DNA of 64,000 nucleotides, taken from positions 224,932-288,931 of the forward strand of contig KB294550.1 of assembly GCA_000328365.1 (NCBI GenBank), read 5' to 3'. Below the pieces are notes generated by a model that was not told where the DNA came from, did no database searches, and was given only the letters and a program-made list of their open reading frames with translations. Positions 37,349 to 50,300 of the stretch are shown in pieces (the first letter of the stretch is position 1; each line of letters opens with the position of its first letter). Position numbers and translations under genes: made by a program. This stretch comes from Capitella teleta (taxonomy: Eukaryota > Annelida > Polychaeta > Capitellidae).

Positions 37349-37468
37349 CAGATTTTGATATAAACGTGAAAAATACACATTAGGTTGGGATCCCGATCTC
37401 GAGACCTTGATAGGCGTTTATATTTTTCATTCTGATTTAATTTTTTTTTTTTTTTTTTTTTTTTTTTT
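37317..37468. repeat. Two T-tracts flanking a 95-base unit
   Basis: T runs of about 28 bases at 37317-37345 and 37440-37468 bracket a segment that begins GATATAAACG and ends with its near inverse CGTTTATAT. The middle reads GGGATCCCGATCTCGAGACC, which on the other strand loosely resembles a tRNA B box. A small retroposon is possible but unproven. Confidence 0.4.
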
Positions 37469-38385
37469 GATGTGACTTTTAAATTCGACGTAACACAATC
37501 CCAGTGTACTACACTGTCCATACCAAGGGGTTGTTCATTTGTGTTGTTGTTGTTAGTTTGTTGTTGCTGTTGTTTTTCCTTCCCCTGTTCTCATCGAAGA
37601 CGGTAAAAATTGGAAATGTTCTCTTAACTCATTCGTCGGAGTGGAAATACGTCGGCTGGCATGTTGTAACATACCATTCAAAGGTACCACAAAAGTATTA
37701 TCCCGCGATGTGATTATTTTCAGCTGACCATGGCGGTGCATCCTTGTGGAGAATCTTCTTAGATGAGATCAAGGGAGGAGGTGTCCGGGGGAATGCCTGC
37801 AATGAACTGAGTACATGTAGGATAAATAACCAGAAAGTTAAGAGTACTGATAAGAATAGAGAGAAGGTTTTTCTCTTTTGACGAATGTGTCCCCCAAGGA
37901 AGTTGCGAGGAAGCATAAATCTCATTGAATTGTGCTTCGTGGTCATTTCATGCGAAGTTGTGTTGTTATCAATCAGAAATCAGAAATCAGATTGTCACTC
38001 AATCATTTTGCACACCTCTCTGAATATTTGCACTCAGTGATCATAAAAGTGACCTTAAAATAACTGACCATTACTGCGTACCTCCTATACCCTCAATGGT
38101 CTCTACATGTGATTCTTTGTTTGCTCTTGACCCTTATGCTACGCCGTAACTGACCAACATTCCCGGGCAGTTTACACAACCTGGTCGAATTCTGTTATTG
38201 TAGAGTGATTTACATACCCAGGGTTCTCTGTAAAACGTACAATACGGTATTTATAGATAAGGAGACGTCCAAATACTAACCAGTGATGTCCAAGTATTTG
38301 GCGGAGCAATATTCTGCAGATATACTTGGATTCCATGCGTGGAGGAGCCACTCTTTTAGGGTCTAACCTTAAATAGAAAGCTAAC

Positions 38386-41300
38386 ATGGCAGCGGTAAGT
38401 GAAACTTTAAATTTCTTTAGTTCTACTAGAGAAAAAGAATTGTATTTGAGATTGTCTGATCTCCTGGACTCCTGCTCCAATAAGAATGACGCGTGTTTAG
38501 TTGATTCCATTAATTAAAGCATTTTGGTTTCAAAACAATTATTTGAATTCTGAGTATAGCGATTCGTTATTTTGCATTTCTACTGTCCTTTTACCCCTCA
38601 ATAACGACGACTAAGGTTACCATTAAATATGATTATACGAATGAATTAAAGTTAATTTCGTCAGTGATTTTTTATTCTTCTAAGAATTGCAAGGAAATAT
38701 GGATACTCTTGAATGCCATATTGCTACAATCCTTTGTCTCTCTTTGCCCCAGTTAAATATTCTGTTTTCATCGTGACTCGTTTATCTTCAAACAAACACA
38801 TTCAGGTATTGATTGGACAAAAAAAAACTACGTAATGTGACCCAAAACCACAATAGGAAGCAAACATTCCAAGGCATCACAGGATTAACGAATCATGATA
38901 AACTTTTTTATAGTTGTCAACTATATTATAATCAGGGATGGAAATAAAACTCAACTACTCGCCAATGGCGAGTAAAAATTCTCACAGGCGAGTAAAAATA
39001 TCAAGAGTGGTCGCCAAATGGCGAGTAAAAATGTAGTTCTCCAAATAAAATGTTGCTCAATCCTCAGTTAAAAAAACTGAAAACTTTAAGCCCATGCAGG
39101 AGCGTAATATCATGCGGGCAAGTTTTAACTGACGCCATGTTGACGCCAGATCAGACGCGAGTTAATTGTACGTGGCACCACCATTGGTTTTACTGCATTC
39201 ACATCTTTTATAATTAAGTCGCATCTTAGGTATTGTATGTTATACTGGTAGTTAGTCTTGACTACTATAGTATATTTATGCAGTACTGAGTAGCAGCGGT
39301 TGATGAATCGTTACTAACTTACTTCCATCATCCCCTCACTGACACGAAATTTGGAATCGGAAGTTGACTAACTCATGCTCCAATAAGTTGATGCCTTTTA
39401 GTTAACGCTCGAGTTAGCCATTTAAAAACAATTCTTTTGAAGATGCTCACTAAGGTTGATCAAAAGATTTGCAGCGTCAACAAGTCTGTGCATTTTCCTT
39501 TGTAATTTTCCTTTGTTGGCTGTGTTGGCTCACCTAATTCAGAGTGGACACGTGGCCATTACAACATACCAGCATAACACATTCGAGGGAAACACACTTT
39601 TCTAGTGATAGTACTGAATGCTTTTGACGCTTTGCTAATTTGATAAAGGTGCGCTATATGCGGCCACATACGATCGACTTAAATTAAAATTGGTTGAAAA
39701 AGTGACATAGTATGTATCAAGAATCTACATATATAAAATAATTGTGTTTTATGCTATGTTTTTCGTCAGAATTTCTGGCGAGTAAAAATATATTTTGGCG
39801 AGTAAAATTCCCTGTTTACTCGCCATGTGGCGAGTAAACTTTTCCCCTTATTTCGAGCCTTGATTATAATTAATACTAAACAAAAACGAAATGGACACAT
39901 GTCATATTCAATTATTTTTGACCCCTTCCCCCTCCCCCAAAAAAAGTAAGAAAGGGAATTTGCAACATGCACCCTCAACTTCTTTGATGCAATGCCATAC
40001 TTTGATAATTAAATTGATTTAGCCAATTATCGACCTGTGTCAAGTATGTTGTATCTCTCAAAGCAATACAGAAGCGGGTGGTGCCTTTTGAACTCTCACT
40101 GTGTCAAAAATTCCATTTATTGTGTATTCCAGTCAGCCTACAAAACAAGGCACTGCACACAGAGAAAGTACAGAGTGGCATCTTGCAGGCCGACAAAGGG
40201 GTTCTAGTTTGGCTCTCCTTGATCTATTAACGGCATTTGACACTATTGATCACAGTATGTTGTGCTTAAGTGGATTGACGGGACCACAGGGATCCAAGGC
40301 AAGGCACTGACCGTTTCGTTCTCACCTCAATGGGTGAACTTGACGAGTGAAGATCCGTGATGTCATGGCTGAACCTACCAAACTGCAGCATAGAGTATCG
40401 AAAGGTTCAGCATGCCAGGACTCTGAATCATCTCATTGCACACTCGCCCATTGAGCGAAGTCGTTCGAAAGCACAAAGTACATGTCCTCCCACTCATGTG
40501 CTGATGACAAACAACTCAACCTTAAATGAAAATCATAATCATAAAATAAAATAAAAAAGTGTATCACAAAATAACGGCAAGTGCATTCGTAGGGGTTATA
40601 TTATTTCATTGATACGGGCTCGTTTCAAATACATGTACTTTATGACGACAATATGACCTGATATATAACGAGGATCATTTGCTTGACGTCACTCCACACA
40701 CACAATAAAGATTGGGTGTCTCCATTTATTAAGTATTTATATCCTTCAAATTCTATCCACTTAACTGATTAAATTACCGATTTATTGTGTTCCATTGTTC
40801 AGTTGAAATTTATGATGAAGCGCCTGCATCAGCGATTTAATTGCTCTATTATTTTCATATTGCTATCTGCTACTTTTAATTTCAGGATGAAGGTCGAAAT
40901 CGAAAGTTCTCTTCCGGAAATCAAACGGATGGTACCTCAACATACACTCGTAATCTCCTGGCTTATGTATCCAGTGTTGGAGGTAATATATATATATTCA
41001 TTAACGTATGTTGTATTGTTCTAAAACATATCTGACCAACATATTACTTGGGACGGGATGATGCAACCACGGTCGTTAGGTTTTCTGTTTTGAACAAAAA
41101 GGCGTGAATTATAAATGGCATGTTTTGGAAATTTCGAAGAGTACAGACTGTACAGTATATGAATACAGCCACCATGCATTTATTTCATATTTTGTTAATA
41201 TAAGTACATGTTATCGAGATAAAATGTTCGCTTTTTAGATATTTCTTTACGGTCATCGTCGACCGAGAGGGACAAAATAGCAAACGTATAATTCCCATCA

Positions 41301-44300
41301 TTCCGCGAATATCTGATACGCAACTTCACAGAAACCGCAAAAATAACGTCCCGCAAAAAAGTGTGTTCCACATTATTATATTTTGGCACGTGTACGTGTT
41401 GCTATATCTTATCTTTGATGCGTTGATTTTGATTGGCAGGCGTCAAAGTGGATCTAGGCAAGAACGAGTTTCCTCGAGGGAGATCCAACACTCTCGATTC
41501 GTGTGACTCCAACTGGCCTGAAACGCCCTCCAGCAACATGTGCAGTGAGTACCAAGTAGAACGACATCCAGATAACAATAATGGATGACAAACAATGGAA
41601 GCCAACGCGTGCCTGTATATTGGCCAACAAAAACTTCCATTCAGCAGATATAAATTTCACTTGGCCATTGACTAAGATTATTTCAAAAACTTGACTTACT
41701 TTCACCTCTCAATAATAAAGTTATCACCGAATGATATGATATCATCGATTCCTCGGAACAATGTTATTATCGTCCACTTTGTGACCAACTTGGCAAATTT
41801 CCATTTTTTGTTTAAATTTTCAAATTGATTAGCTAGCTGATGCAATCGGTATCATAAAGATTTATACCATAATATTGTATATAATTATATAGGTTACAAG
41901 TCATCTTGCCTAATATGGTAAATTTCCTCCTCAAACTTGGATGATAAGTCCATTATTTGATGTCAATCCCCCATAATCAATGCTCATGGTCTTCAACATC
42001 TCTCCGTGGCTTACATCTGAATCTGATTAACTTCGTTCTTTAGGTTCTAACCTTGCCGCAGCGTATGCAGCCCGCACTCCAGCCATCGTCTCCGTAAATC
42101 TCTCCGAAAACAAAATCAAATCCTTGACCGGTCTGTGCTGCTTGAGTTCGGATCCATTCCCGGATGTCGTTCCTTTATTTGAAGACGCATTCCACAAAGA
42201 TCCAGAAGAATCCATTCCCGGGAATACACCCGGAGACGCCTCCTCGAGAAACAGATCCGTCTCTTTCGTGGATGCCGACTCAATTTATTCCGAAGAAGAA
42301 TACGTCCAGAATGAACAGGACCGGAAGCGGAAGTCTTCTGTGCCTGAATTTGTGGCCGAGAGACTGTCTTACTTGCAGAAGTTGGACATGAGCCATAATT
42401 ATCTGAGTGAATTAGCATTACCTGTGATGAAGGTAATTGAGTACATGACTTACACAGTGCCTTAAATTCAGTTTTTTTTCTCTCCTGTATGTAGTGCTTG
42501 ACTGGATTAAATCAGCTGAACATTTCCTTCAACTGCCTTGCAGAATTCCCACCGATCATTCTGCAGTTCTCGGGATTAACCACCCTGGATATATCTAATA
42601 ATAAAGTGGGTTTCACAATATTATACGAATCTCAGAATAATGCAGGTTTTTTTTAATCAGCTGTGCAATTGCTTCGTTGAGGAGACCACCAATGTTCTTT
42701 ATTGTTTGGAATCATTGAATTTATCCCAAAACAACCTCACTCGTTTCCCCTCACAACTAAAGAAGTGTGCTCCAAAACTACTTACTTTAGATATATCCTG
42801 GTAAGTACAATGTCCACCCGGCAAAACAAAAAGTATATTCTAACATAATCCAATTACAATATCAGCAACAGCATTGAAAACCTACCAGAATCTCTTGGGT
42901 TGACCGACCTGATTTCCTTCAACATGTCCTTCAATCTCTTGCGTGTCATCCCAGAGAACTTTTTCGAGGTCTGCTTAAGTCTAGAGACGCTTTGCATGAG
43001 TGGAAATCGATTGAGTGCGGTTGGCTGTGTAATACCATCTATGTATCTAACTAAATACTTCCAGGTGATTTACCTACGAGCAGCCACATCCCACCCATCC
43101 TTGAACATTTAAAGACACTCGACCTTAGCCACAACAACTTAGCCAAGCAATCGAAAGAACCTTTCTACGTTCCAAAATTTATTCTGGGCCTTCCAACGTA
43201 ATAGAAGAGCATCATAATATGTTATCTGTTGATTAACAATATTTCATATATGATTACCACAGGATAACCAGGGTCAATATTAGCTATAATGATCTACTCG
43301 GTCTCCCTGCGCCTAACCTATGGACTTCATCTTCCCTTCTTACTCTAAACGCATCCCATAACAAAATTGACCAGGTAAATTGGGGTAAATCAAGTAAAAT
43401 ATAGAAATGTTAATATCTATGCCACAGCTAAATCTTGATTACATCAGCAAGAAATGGGACAATTTGGAAAACTTCAACCTGTCAAACAACAAACTTAAAA
43501 AGGTGTGTTAATTGCTTGCTTACTGCTACAACATCCAGTCAAATATTACCCATGTATTCACTGTGCAGTTACCAAGAGAAATGGGTGAACTCTCAGCCCT
43601 GTCATCTCTAAATCTGAGTCACAATCCTGATTTGAAAACTCTTCCAGACGAGTTTGGCAAACTGAGCAGATTGTGGGAGGTGACGTCAACAAATAATTCT
43701 GTTTTGAAGTTTTGAAAATGTATTTCATTGTGTATTCATAGCTGAATCTTGAGGGACTAAAGCTCAAATTGAATCCGAATATTGTCCACGGAAGAACAAC
43801 TGACCTCATCAGATATCTGCATGAGAAACTGAAGAAGGTATAGATTAGTAAATAGGGGTACAGTCTGATTATAGTATATGGTTGCAGTCTGTGGAGTACA
43901 ACAGGATGAAGATGATGGTTGTTGGCTATGGAGGGAGAGGGAAATCCACGTTGGTCAAGAGGCTCATGCGACAGATTCCCACAGCAGATCCTCCTCCAAC
44001 AGTTGGATTTGTTATCAAAGAATGGAAGTGAGTAGAATATAAGTTATAGGTTGTATGTGATAATCATGGGTTCATGCATAGGTTTCCAATGAAGAAAGGT
44101 TCTCGCTATGTTGGACAAACTTTGAGCTGCTGGGACTTTGCAGGCCAAGAGGAATTCTATAGCCAGCACCAATGTTTCCTCTTTGATAAGGCACTGTATG
44201 TTGTAAGTATATTATTAAGTGATTGAGTAGAAATATTGATTGATATTTTATTCGTGATCCAGGTTGTCTACAATCTGAGTTTGGCATCAGTGAGCTGCAG

Positions 44301-47300
44301 ACTTTGAAACCATGGTTAATGAACATCCAGGCTCATGCCCCAAAATGTCCGGTCATAGTTGTCGGAACACACATAGATAAAGTCCCCAGAGGTGAAACAA
44401 ACACTCAATTTATATAAATTGGCAACTTTTTTTACATTGCAGAAAAACTGTCTGAAACGATTCACAGAATGCATAGTAGCATTTATTCACTGTTCCGAAG
44501 CCCAGGTATGTGAAACCTTCCCATAGCCATTTTTGACTAAACTTCTCACAAAGGGTTTCCCTCGTTAAAAAATGCATTCCTCGCCGAAGTCAGCTGCGGG
44601 GAAGTTGCGTGTGGACTGAGTCAACTTCGTTTGCTTATTCGAACAGCTGTAAACAAGTAAGAAAGTGTAACCTGCTACTGCTAGAGCAAGCTATCTAAAA
44701 TTTTGTCGTTTCAGTTTCAGGTTGAATGGCCGACCTGTCATGGGTCAAATGATACCAGCGAGTTATCTGGTAGGTCATGAGATATATTGTTGCAATTTTA
44801 ACTATCCCTACCAAATTTTACTACTCAGAAATTGCAACAACTGTTTGCCTTTGAGTTGAAGACGGTCAATCCAAGTTTGCCAATTATTAACGAGCATCGG
44901 GTAAAGAGCATGGTGAAGGACTGTAAGCTAGACTTAGAAGGAGAGGAACTAAGACAGGTGCGTGTGTGTATGCAGAACCAGGGTTATGTTTTAACTTGGT
45001 TCTGGTAGGCTATACGGTTCTTGCACGAGACAGGAGTTGTACTACATTACGAGGATTCTTCGAGTCATCTGAATGATTTGTACATTTTGGACCCTGAGTG
45101 GCTTTGTAGAATGATGGCTCAAGTCATTGCGGTCAGAGAAATCAACCCGTTCGTCGACCAGAATGGGGTGAGTTTTTCCTAAGAGGGTTTTGGATATATA
45201 AGCTTATGCATTTCATGCTTGGTTGTCTCTTCAAAGGTGTTGAAGAAAGACGTTCTCAAGCTTTTGTTTAATGGCAAGAAAATTCACCACCACGGCCGTC
45301 GACATTTCACTTTTCCACCCGAGAGGATCAACCAGTACTTGAAGCTCCTTGAGAGGTTAGTCAGTCTATGATTCACGGTGTTATTTATGATGTGTTATAT
45401 TTTCAGATTTGAGGTAGCTCTGCCTTTAAACGACCATGAGCTGCTAATCCCGAGCAAACTTCCGGATAAAATTCCAGCTGGAATCCAACTCCCAAAAGAC
45501 GGTAAGAATTGTTCTTGTACATCAAATAGTTTTTTGTTTGCAATTTTGACCCATTTTTATTATCGCAGAAGCGCTTATTAGGAGGCATTACAACATGCGG
45601 TACATACCTGTTGGTTTCTGGTCCAGACTGCTTATCCGTTTGCTGGTTCTCAGCAGGTCTTGGTTGTCTCAGGTATGAATCAGATGATCACGTGTTTGCC
45701 TCTATTGAAAACTGACTTATCTTTCACAGAATGGCAGAGGACTAGGAATTGAAGAAGTAGAGCCACAACAAATCAATTTCTGGAAAACAGGAGTAATTGT
45801 CAGCTTTGTACAGGTGTGGTACGCATTGCCAATGTAAAGCTATTTATGTTGTGCTGTATTATTTCAGGATCTCACCTTCACGGTTCATTCGTTCTCTAAG
45901 CGTGCCCGTCTAGAATGCGTAGAAATTGCCGTCCCACCTTCCCCCCACGGTGCAAAGTAAGTCCAACATAACCTACACACTACGCTAGTAACCCGTCTTG
46001 TCTCAGACTTTTAGGGCAAATTGTCGACATCATAGACTCTCTGATTGAGGAATGGTTTCCAGGTTTATTGGGTGTCTCTCCAACCGGCCACTCCCTCGTC
46101 CAGTGCTGTGCCCCCTGCATACAGTGTCCTCGACTCAGGCCCCATGTGTTTTCCCTGAATGAGTTGCTCAAACAATCTGAGACGAGCGACGAGATCCGTT
46201 GTCCAAAGCACGACGCTCTAGTGCCGCTGGCTCTTCTGGCCCCTGACGCAGTTTTTGGTGACCTCGAACGGAGGTACACCCTAGATGTGAGCGAGCTGCA
46301 CTCATTAGTCAGGTAGGAGCTTTGTTGAACTTCTTGAAACATCTCAGAATAATGCTCTGAGTTCAGCCCAGAGAATCTTCTCGGTGATGGCAGCTTTGGT
46401 TGTGTGTATAAGGGGTGGTACAAAGGCAGCAAGGTTGCTATCAAGATGTACCAGCCCTTTGGCGATGTACCAGTGCATAAACTCATACGCCAAGAGGTGA
46501 GATTTACCCATCAATACTATAACTGGCTATACCATCTACTACTGCAGGCTACAATCCTACAAAGCCTTCACCATCCAAGCATACTACACCTAATCGGAGT
46601 AGCATCTCGTCCTTGGCGTCTGGTAATGGAATTAGCACCTTTTGGATCACTGGATCACGTACTTAAGAACAGAGAGCCTCTCACTCGGCACATGCAGCAC
46701 AGAATAGCATACCAAGTGAATACAAACATATCTAACTTTGACTCACAATTTAAAATTTTACCCACAGATTGCGGACGGTTTACAGTACCTTCATTCACAG
46801 AAGATCGTGTACCGCGATCTGAAACCAGGCAACATACTGGTGTTTAATCTTGCTCCTGGAGCAACGGTATATCCAACTCAACCTTGGCTTATTCCCCTCT
46901 CGTACGAAGTACTTTACAGATTAATGTTAAGATATCCGACTACGGTATTGCACAAGTGGCCAGTCCTTTTGGTTTGTCCAGCGCTGAGGGTACACCTGGT
47001 TACAGAGCACCTGAGGTAGTGAAAGGACAAACTTACCTCTTCCAGGTGGGGCCATATATGGCATTGCTGTGTCTCATGTTTAACCGTGTTTGCTTATAGG
47101 CGGATGTTTTCTCATACGGCATAGTGCTGTATCAGATTTTGACCAGTGGCCAGTCTCCGTACTCCGGACAATTTCGCTTTGAACTTGACAATGCTGTCCA
47201 CTCGGAGGTCATCAAACCTATCTCCACGAAAGGGTTCTCTCCCTGGACGGATATGGAGGAACTCATCTGGCAGTGTGTCCGCCAGAATCCTGATAAAAGA

Positions 47301-50300
47301 CCCACGGTTCGTTGGATAGTTAATTGAAACAAAATAGTGAGACAGAAAATGTGAAAGTGATAATTTTTTTAATTTAAATGATTCCAGTGACGATAAATTT
47401 TGAGAATGTTTTAAATCTCCTACAGAATTGTTCATTGATATTGCAATGGTATATACTAGAATTAACGGTAAAAAAGTGGCAATAATGGTTGCCACATAGT
47501 TAAGCCTTTAAACCCAGATGCCGTACATTTTGAGGCATGCTGTGGATCCCCATTGCTCTGTGCAGAGGCAATACGAGACCATATAATTAGTTAATATGCT
47601 TGATCAATTATGATTATACATTTTATGAATAAGCAGAACAATATGCATCACTGCTTGCATAGTTATATGCTAATAGTGGATAGTGCCGCACTGTTTATTT
47701 GGCCCCTTCTTCACAGCCAAATATTTTGGTTGAGTTAGAATATCTGCAGTGAACAATAGCCGAGTCAAGTCCATTGAAGCAAGAAAAAGCTAAAAATGAA
47801 CGTTTGGTCTTGTCAATTCAGATTAGAAACCCCCCCCCAAAAAAAAAAAATAAAAATAAAAAATAAAAAAATAAAATAAAAATAAAAACTACTCGTTGAA
47901 AGGAATAAAGCTCTCATGAGCTGATCGGGTTTCATAGTATATTGTTTTTCAGTCGTCACAAATAGTAGAAATGTTGAAGGACGGTGAAGTTCTCTCTTTG
48001 AGAAGAGCGTTTCCTTTGTGCAAAACCAATGATGCAGACTGCATTGCGCACCAGGTAAAGAAATATCGAAATTAAAGTGACCATTAAGTGTAGTTTTACT
48101 TGGCTGACAGATGCGGGCTGATGGCGGCCAGGAAGTCTGGATATCTTGCGGAGAAGAAGGAAACAGCCAGTTATCTTGGATCAACATGGATGAGACGCTG
48201 AATGGGTTCAAAGAACAGAGGTCAAAGGTGACTACCCCAGCTCACTCAATGTCCTCTCCTCATTGCGTAAGTATTGCTTTCCTTCGCTCATCAGAATAAT
48301 TATATACCAAAATGAATAATTAAACGCAGAATACTATATAAACACTAAACGTATATTTTTATTCGGGTTGAGAGAAGAAATAAACTCGACCAATTATGTA
48401 CTCTGCGCGAAGATCTTCTTGGCGGATAGCACCACTACTGTTGCGCCATGCCTGCAGCTTCAATTATCTGGGGAAGAAAACAAAGACAATGTTAACGATG
48501 ATTCAAGAGCACAAGCCGCTTATAATTGTGTATGTATCACACAGGGGACCATGTTCATCGACAGCCGTATCTCTACCATGATACGCGTCGGTGACGACCA
48601 CATGGTTCTTGGGACGCAATCTGGCCGCATTTGGGTCTACGACTCAGACAGCCACCAGAGAAGCCACACCCTTGAACCGGCAGAGGACTCCGTAGTGTCC
48701 CTGCTGCATTACACGCACAGGTAAGCATAGTGTAATGATATGCATGTATTAATAATCGTACATCTGCCGGAAGAAACAAAACTGATGTCGACTACCTGCT
48801 GGTCGGTCTGGCAAACGGGAGAGTTGTAGTTTACCCGACGACCAGAAGTATTAGAGGTAAACGTTCTGCAATGCTTAAGAATATCACATCCCCTTTTTGT
48901 GTACTGCAGTCGAGCTCAGCACAACCGTTGGCAGTACTCCAAGTGGGAGATGACTTGCAACCGGTGTTGTGCTTTGAGATCGGCAGCACCCAGCGAGGAC
49001 GTATCTATGTCACAGCTGGGTCTCTGATACAACTTCTGCGAGTCGAGACCAAAATACAACTCGACGAAAACATCAAATGGGACACCCTGTGTGGGTCGGT
49101 ATTAAGAGACATAAAACCCACCACACTGATGACCGTTTTTCCTTACAGTGGTCAGCCTGGAAACATACAGTTCATGTCCAGACTGAACCGGTCACTGCAC
49201 GTCGCCAAGCGTGGATCATGCGTTTTGGAGTGTTGGAGCACATACAGGAGAGTGCTCAAGAACTCTCTAGACTTATCCACGGTTCTGAAACCAGAGTAAG
49301 CCAGAAATGAAGCCACTTGAAACAAGCCATTGGATGCACCTTTTCAGGGATCCTGTCTCGCCATCCGAAACATACGCAGCGCGCATCACTTCCATGCACT
49401 CGTTCGACATGGACATGCTGTGGCTCGGATGCGCAAACGGACGGATCTTCGTCGTGGATAAGGGGGCATACCACGTGATCAGGGTCATTCACCGGTACAC
49501 AGGGCCAGTCCGCTGTATCGACCAAGTTCGAATGGCCGGTGAGTAAAATAACTACATCTCACATGGTAAATCATTGTTTTTTTAATAATCAGTTTCAAAA
49601 TACTCCTAATATTTCTCTTTCAGATGTGTTTGAAATAATATTTATCATTTTATTGAACTACGCATGATATTAAAGAGACCTTCTGCTATTGCAGGCTGCC
49701 CCAACAGAATACTGGTGGCCACAGGGTGGGGCTTCATCCCCCACAGGCAAAAGAACAACCGCGCCACAAGGGACATAGAACATCACGGTATAGGATAAAC
49801 TACAGTTTCAGATAATTGCGTACTAATCAAATATCTAAACCTGTTTTTATAGTTCTGTGAAAATACAGACACTTTTAAGCAATAACAGTCCTCAAAGGAG
49901 GACCCCTTAATTGCAGATTAAGAGGAATGCACTGCTGCTTGCCAGAGTCATAAAATCGGCGATAATGACTCAAATAAAAGTTTTTTTTTTGGGGGGGGGG
50001 GGTACAGCGAGGTGATCATGATTACGTATTAACAAGTTATATATCTACAAGAAATTGGGCAAAATAACAGAAGTCATAAAATTGAGAGGCAAATGATCAG
50101 ACAAAAGCGGCAGATATCAAACTCCAGGAGAATCCAATTATTCAAAGACGGAAGTTTAGACACGTGGGAAGTTTAGACATGTGCGAAGAGAGTAACTTCC
50201 AAATCAAAGCCCCAAACAATATCCTCCAAATAAACAAGACCAAAATTGAATCGGCCAAAAACTTCCCAACGACCGGCGTCCTAGCTTTGCCTAGTAGGCC

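Larger units (their letters stand above)
33476..38385. other. Intergenic stretch upstream of LRRK, no supported gene
   Basis: It contains GACGCCTC short repeats near 33625-33700, a CAAA-type microsatellite at 35147-35243, and two long T-tracts at 37317-37468. A roughly 270-base region near 36938-37204 is open on both strands but shows no splice sites or family match. The LRRK promoter should lie just before 38386; no TATA box is evident. Confidence 0.45.

Noticed and set aside
36938-37358. Region open on both strands (up to 133 codons)
   Set aside because: Low-complexity end, no recognisable domain and no splice support.
48868-48908. Apparent intron GTAAAC...CTGCAG within the LRRK WD40 region
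   Set aside because: Removing it breaks the frame, whereas reading through is open and continuous with both sides.
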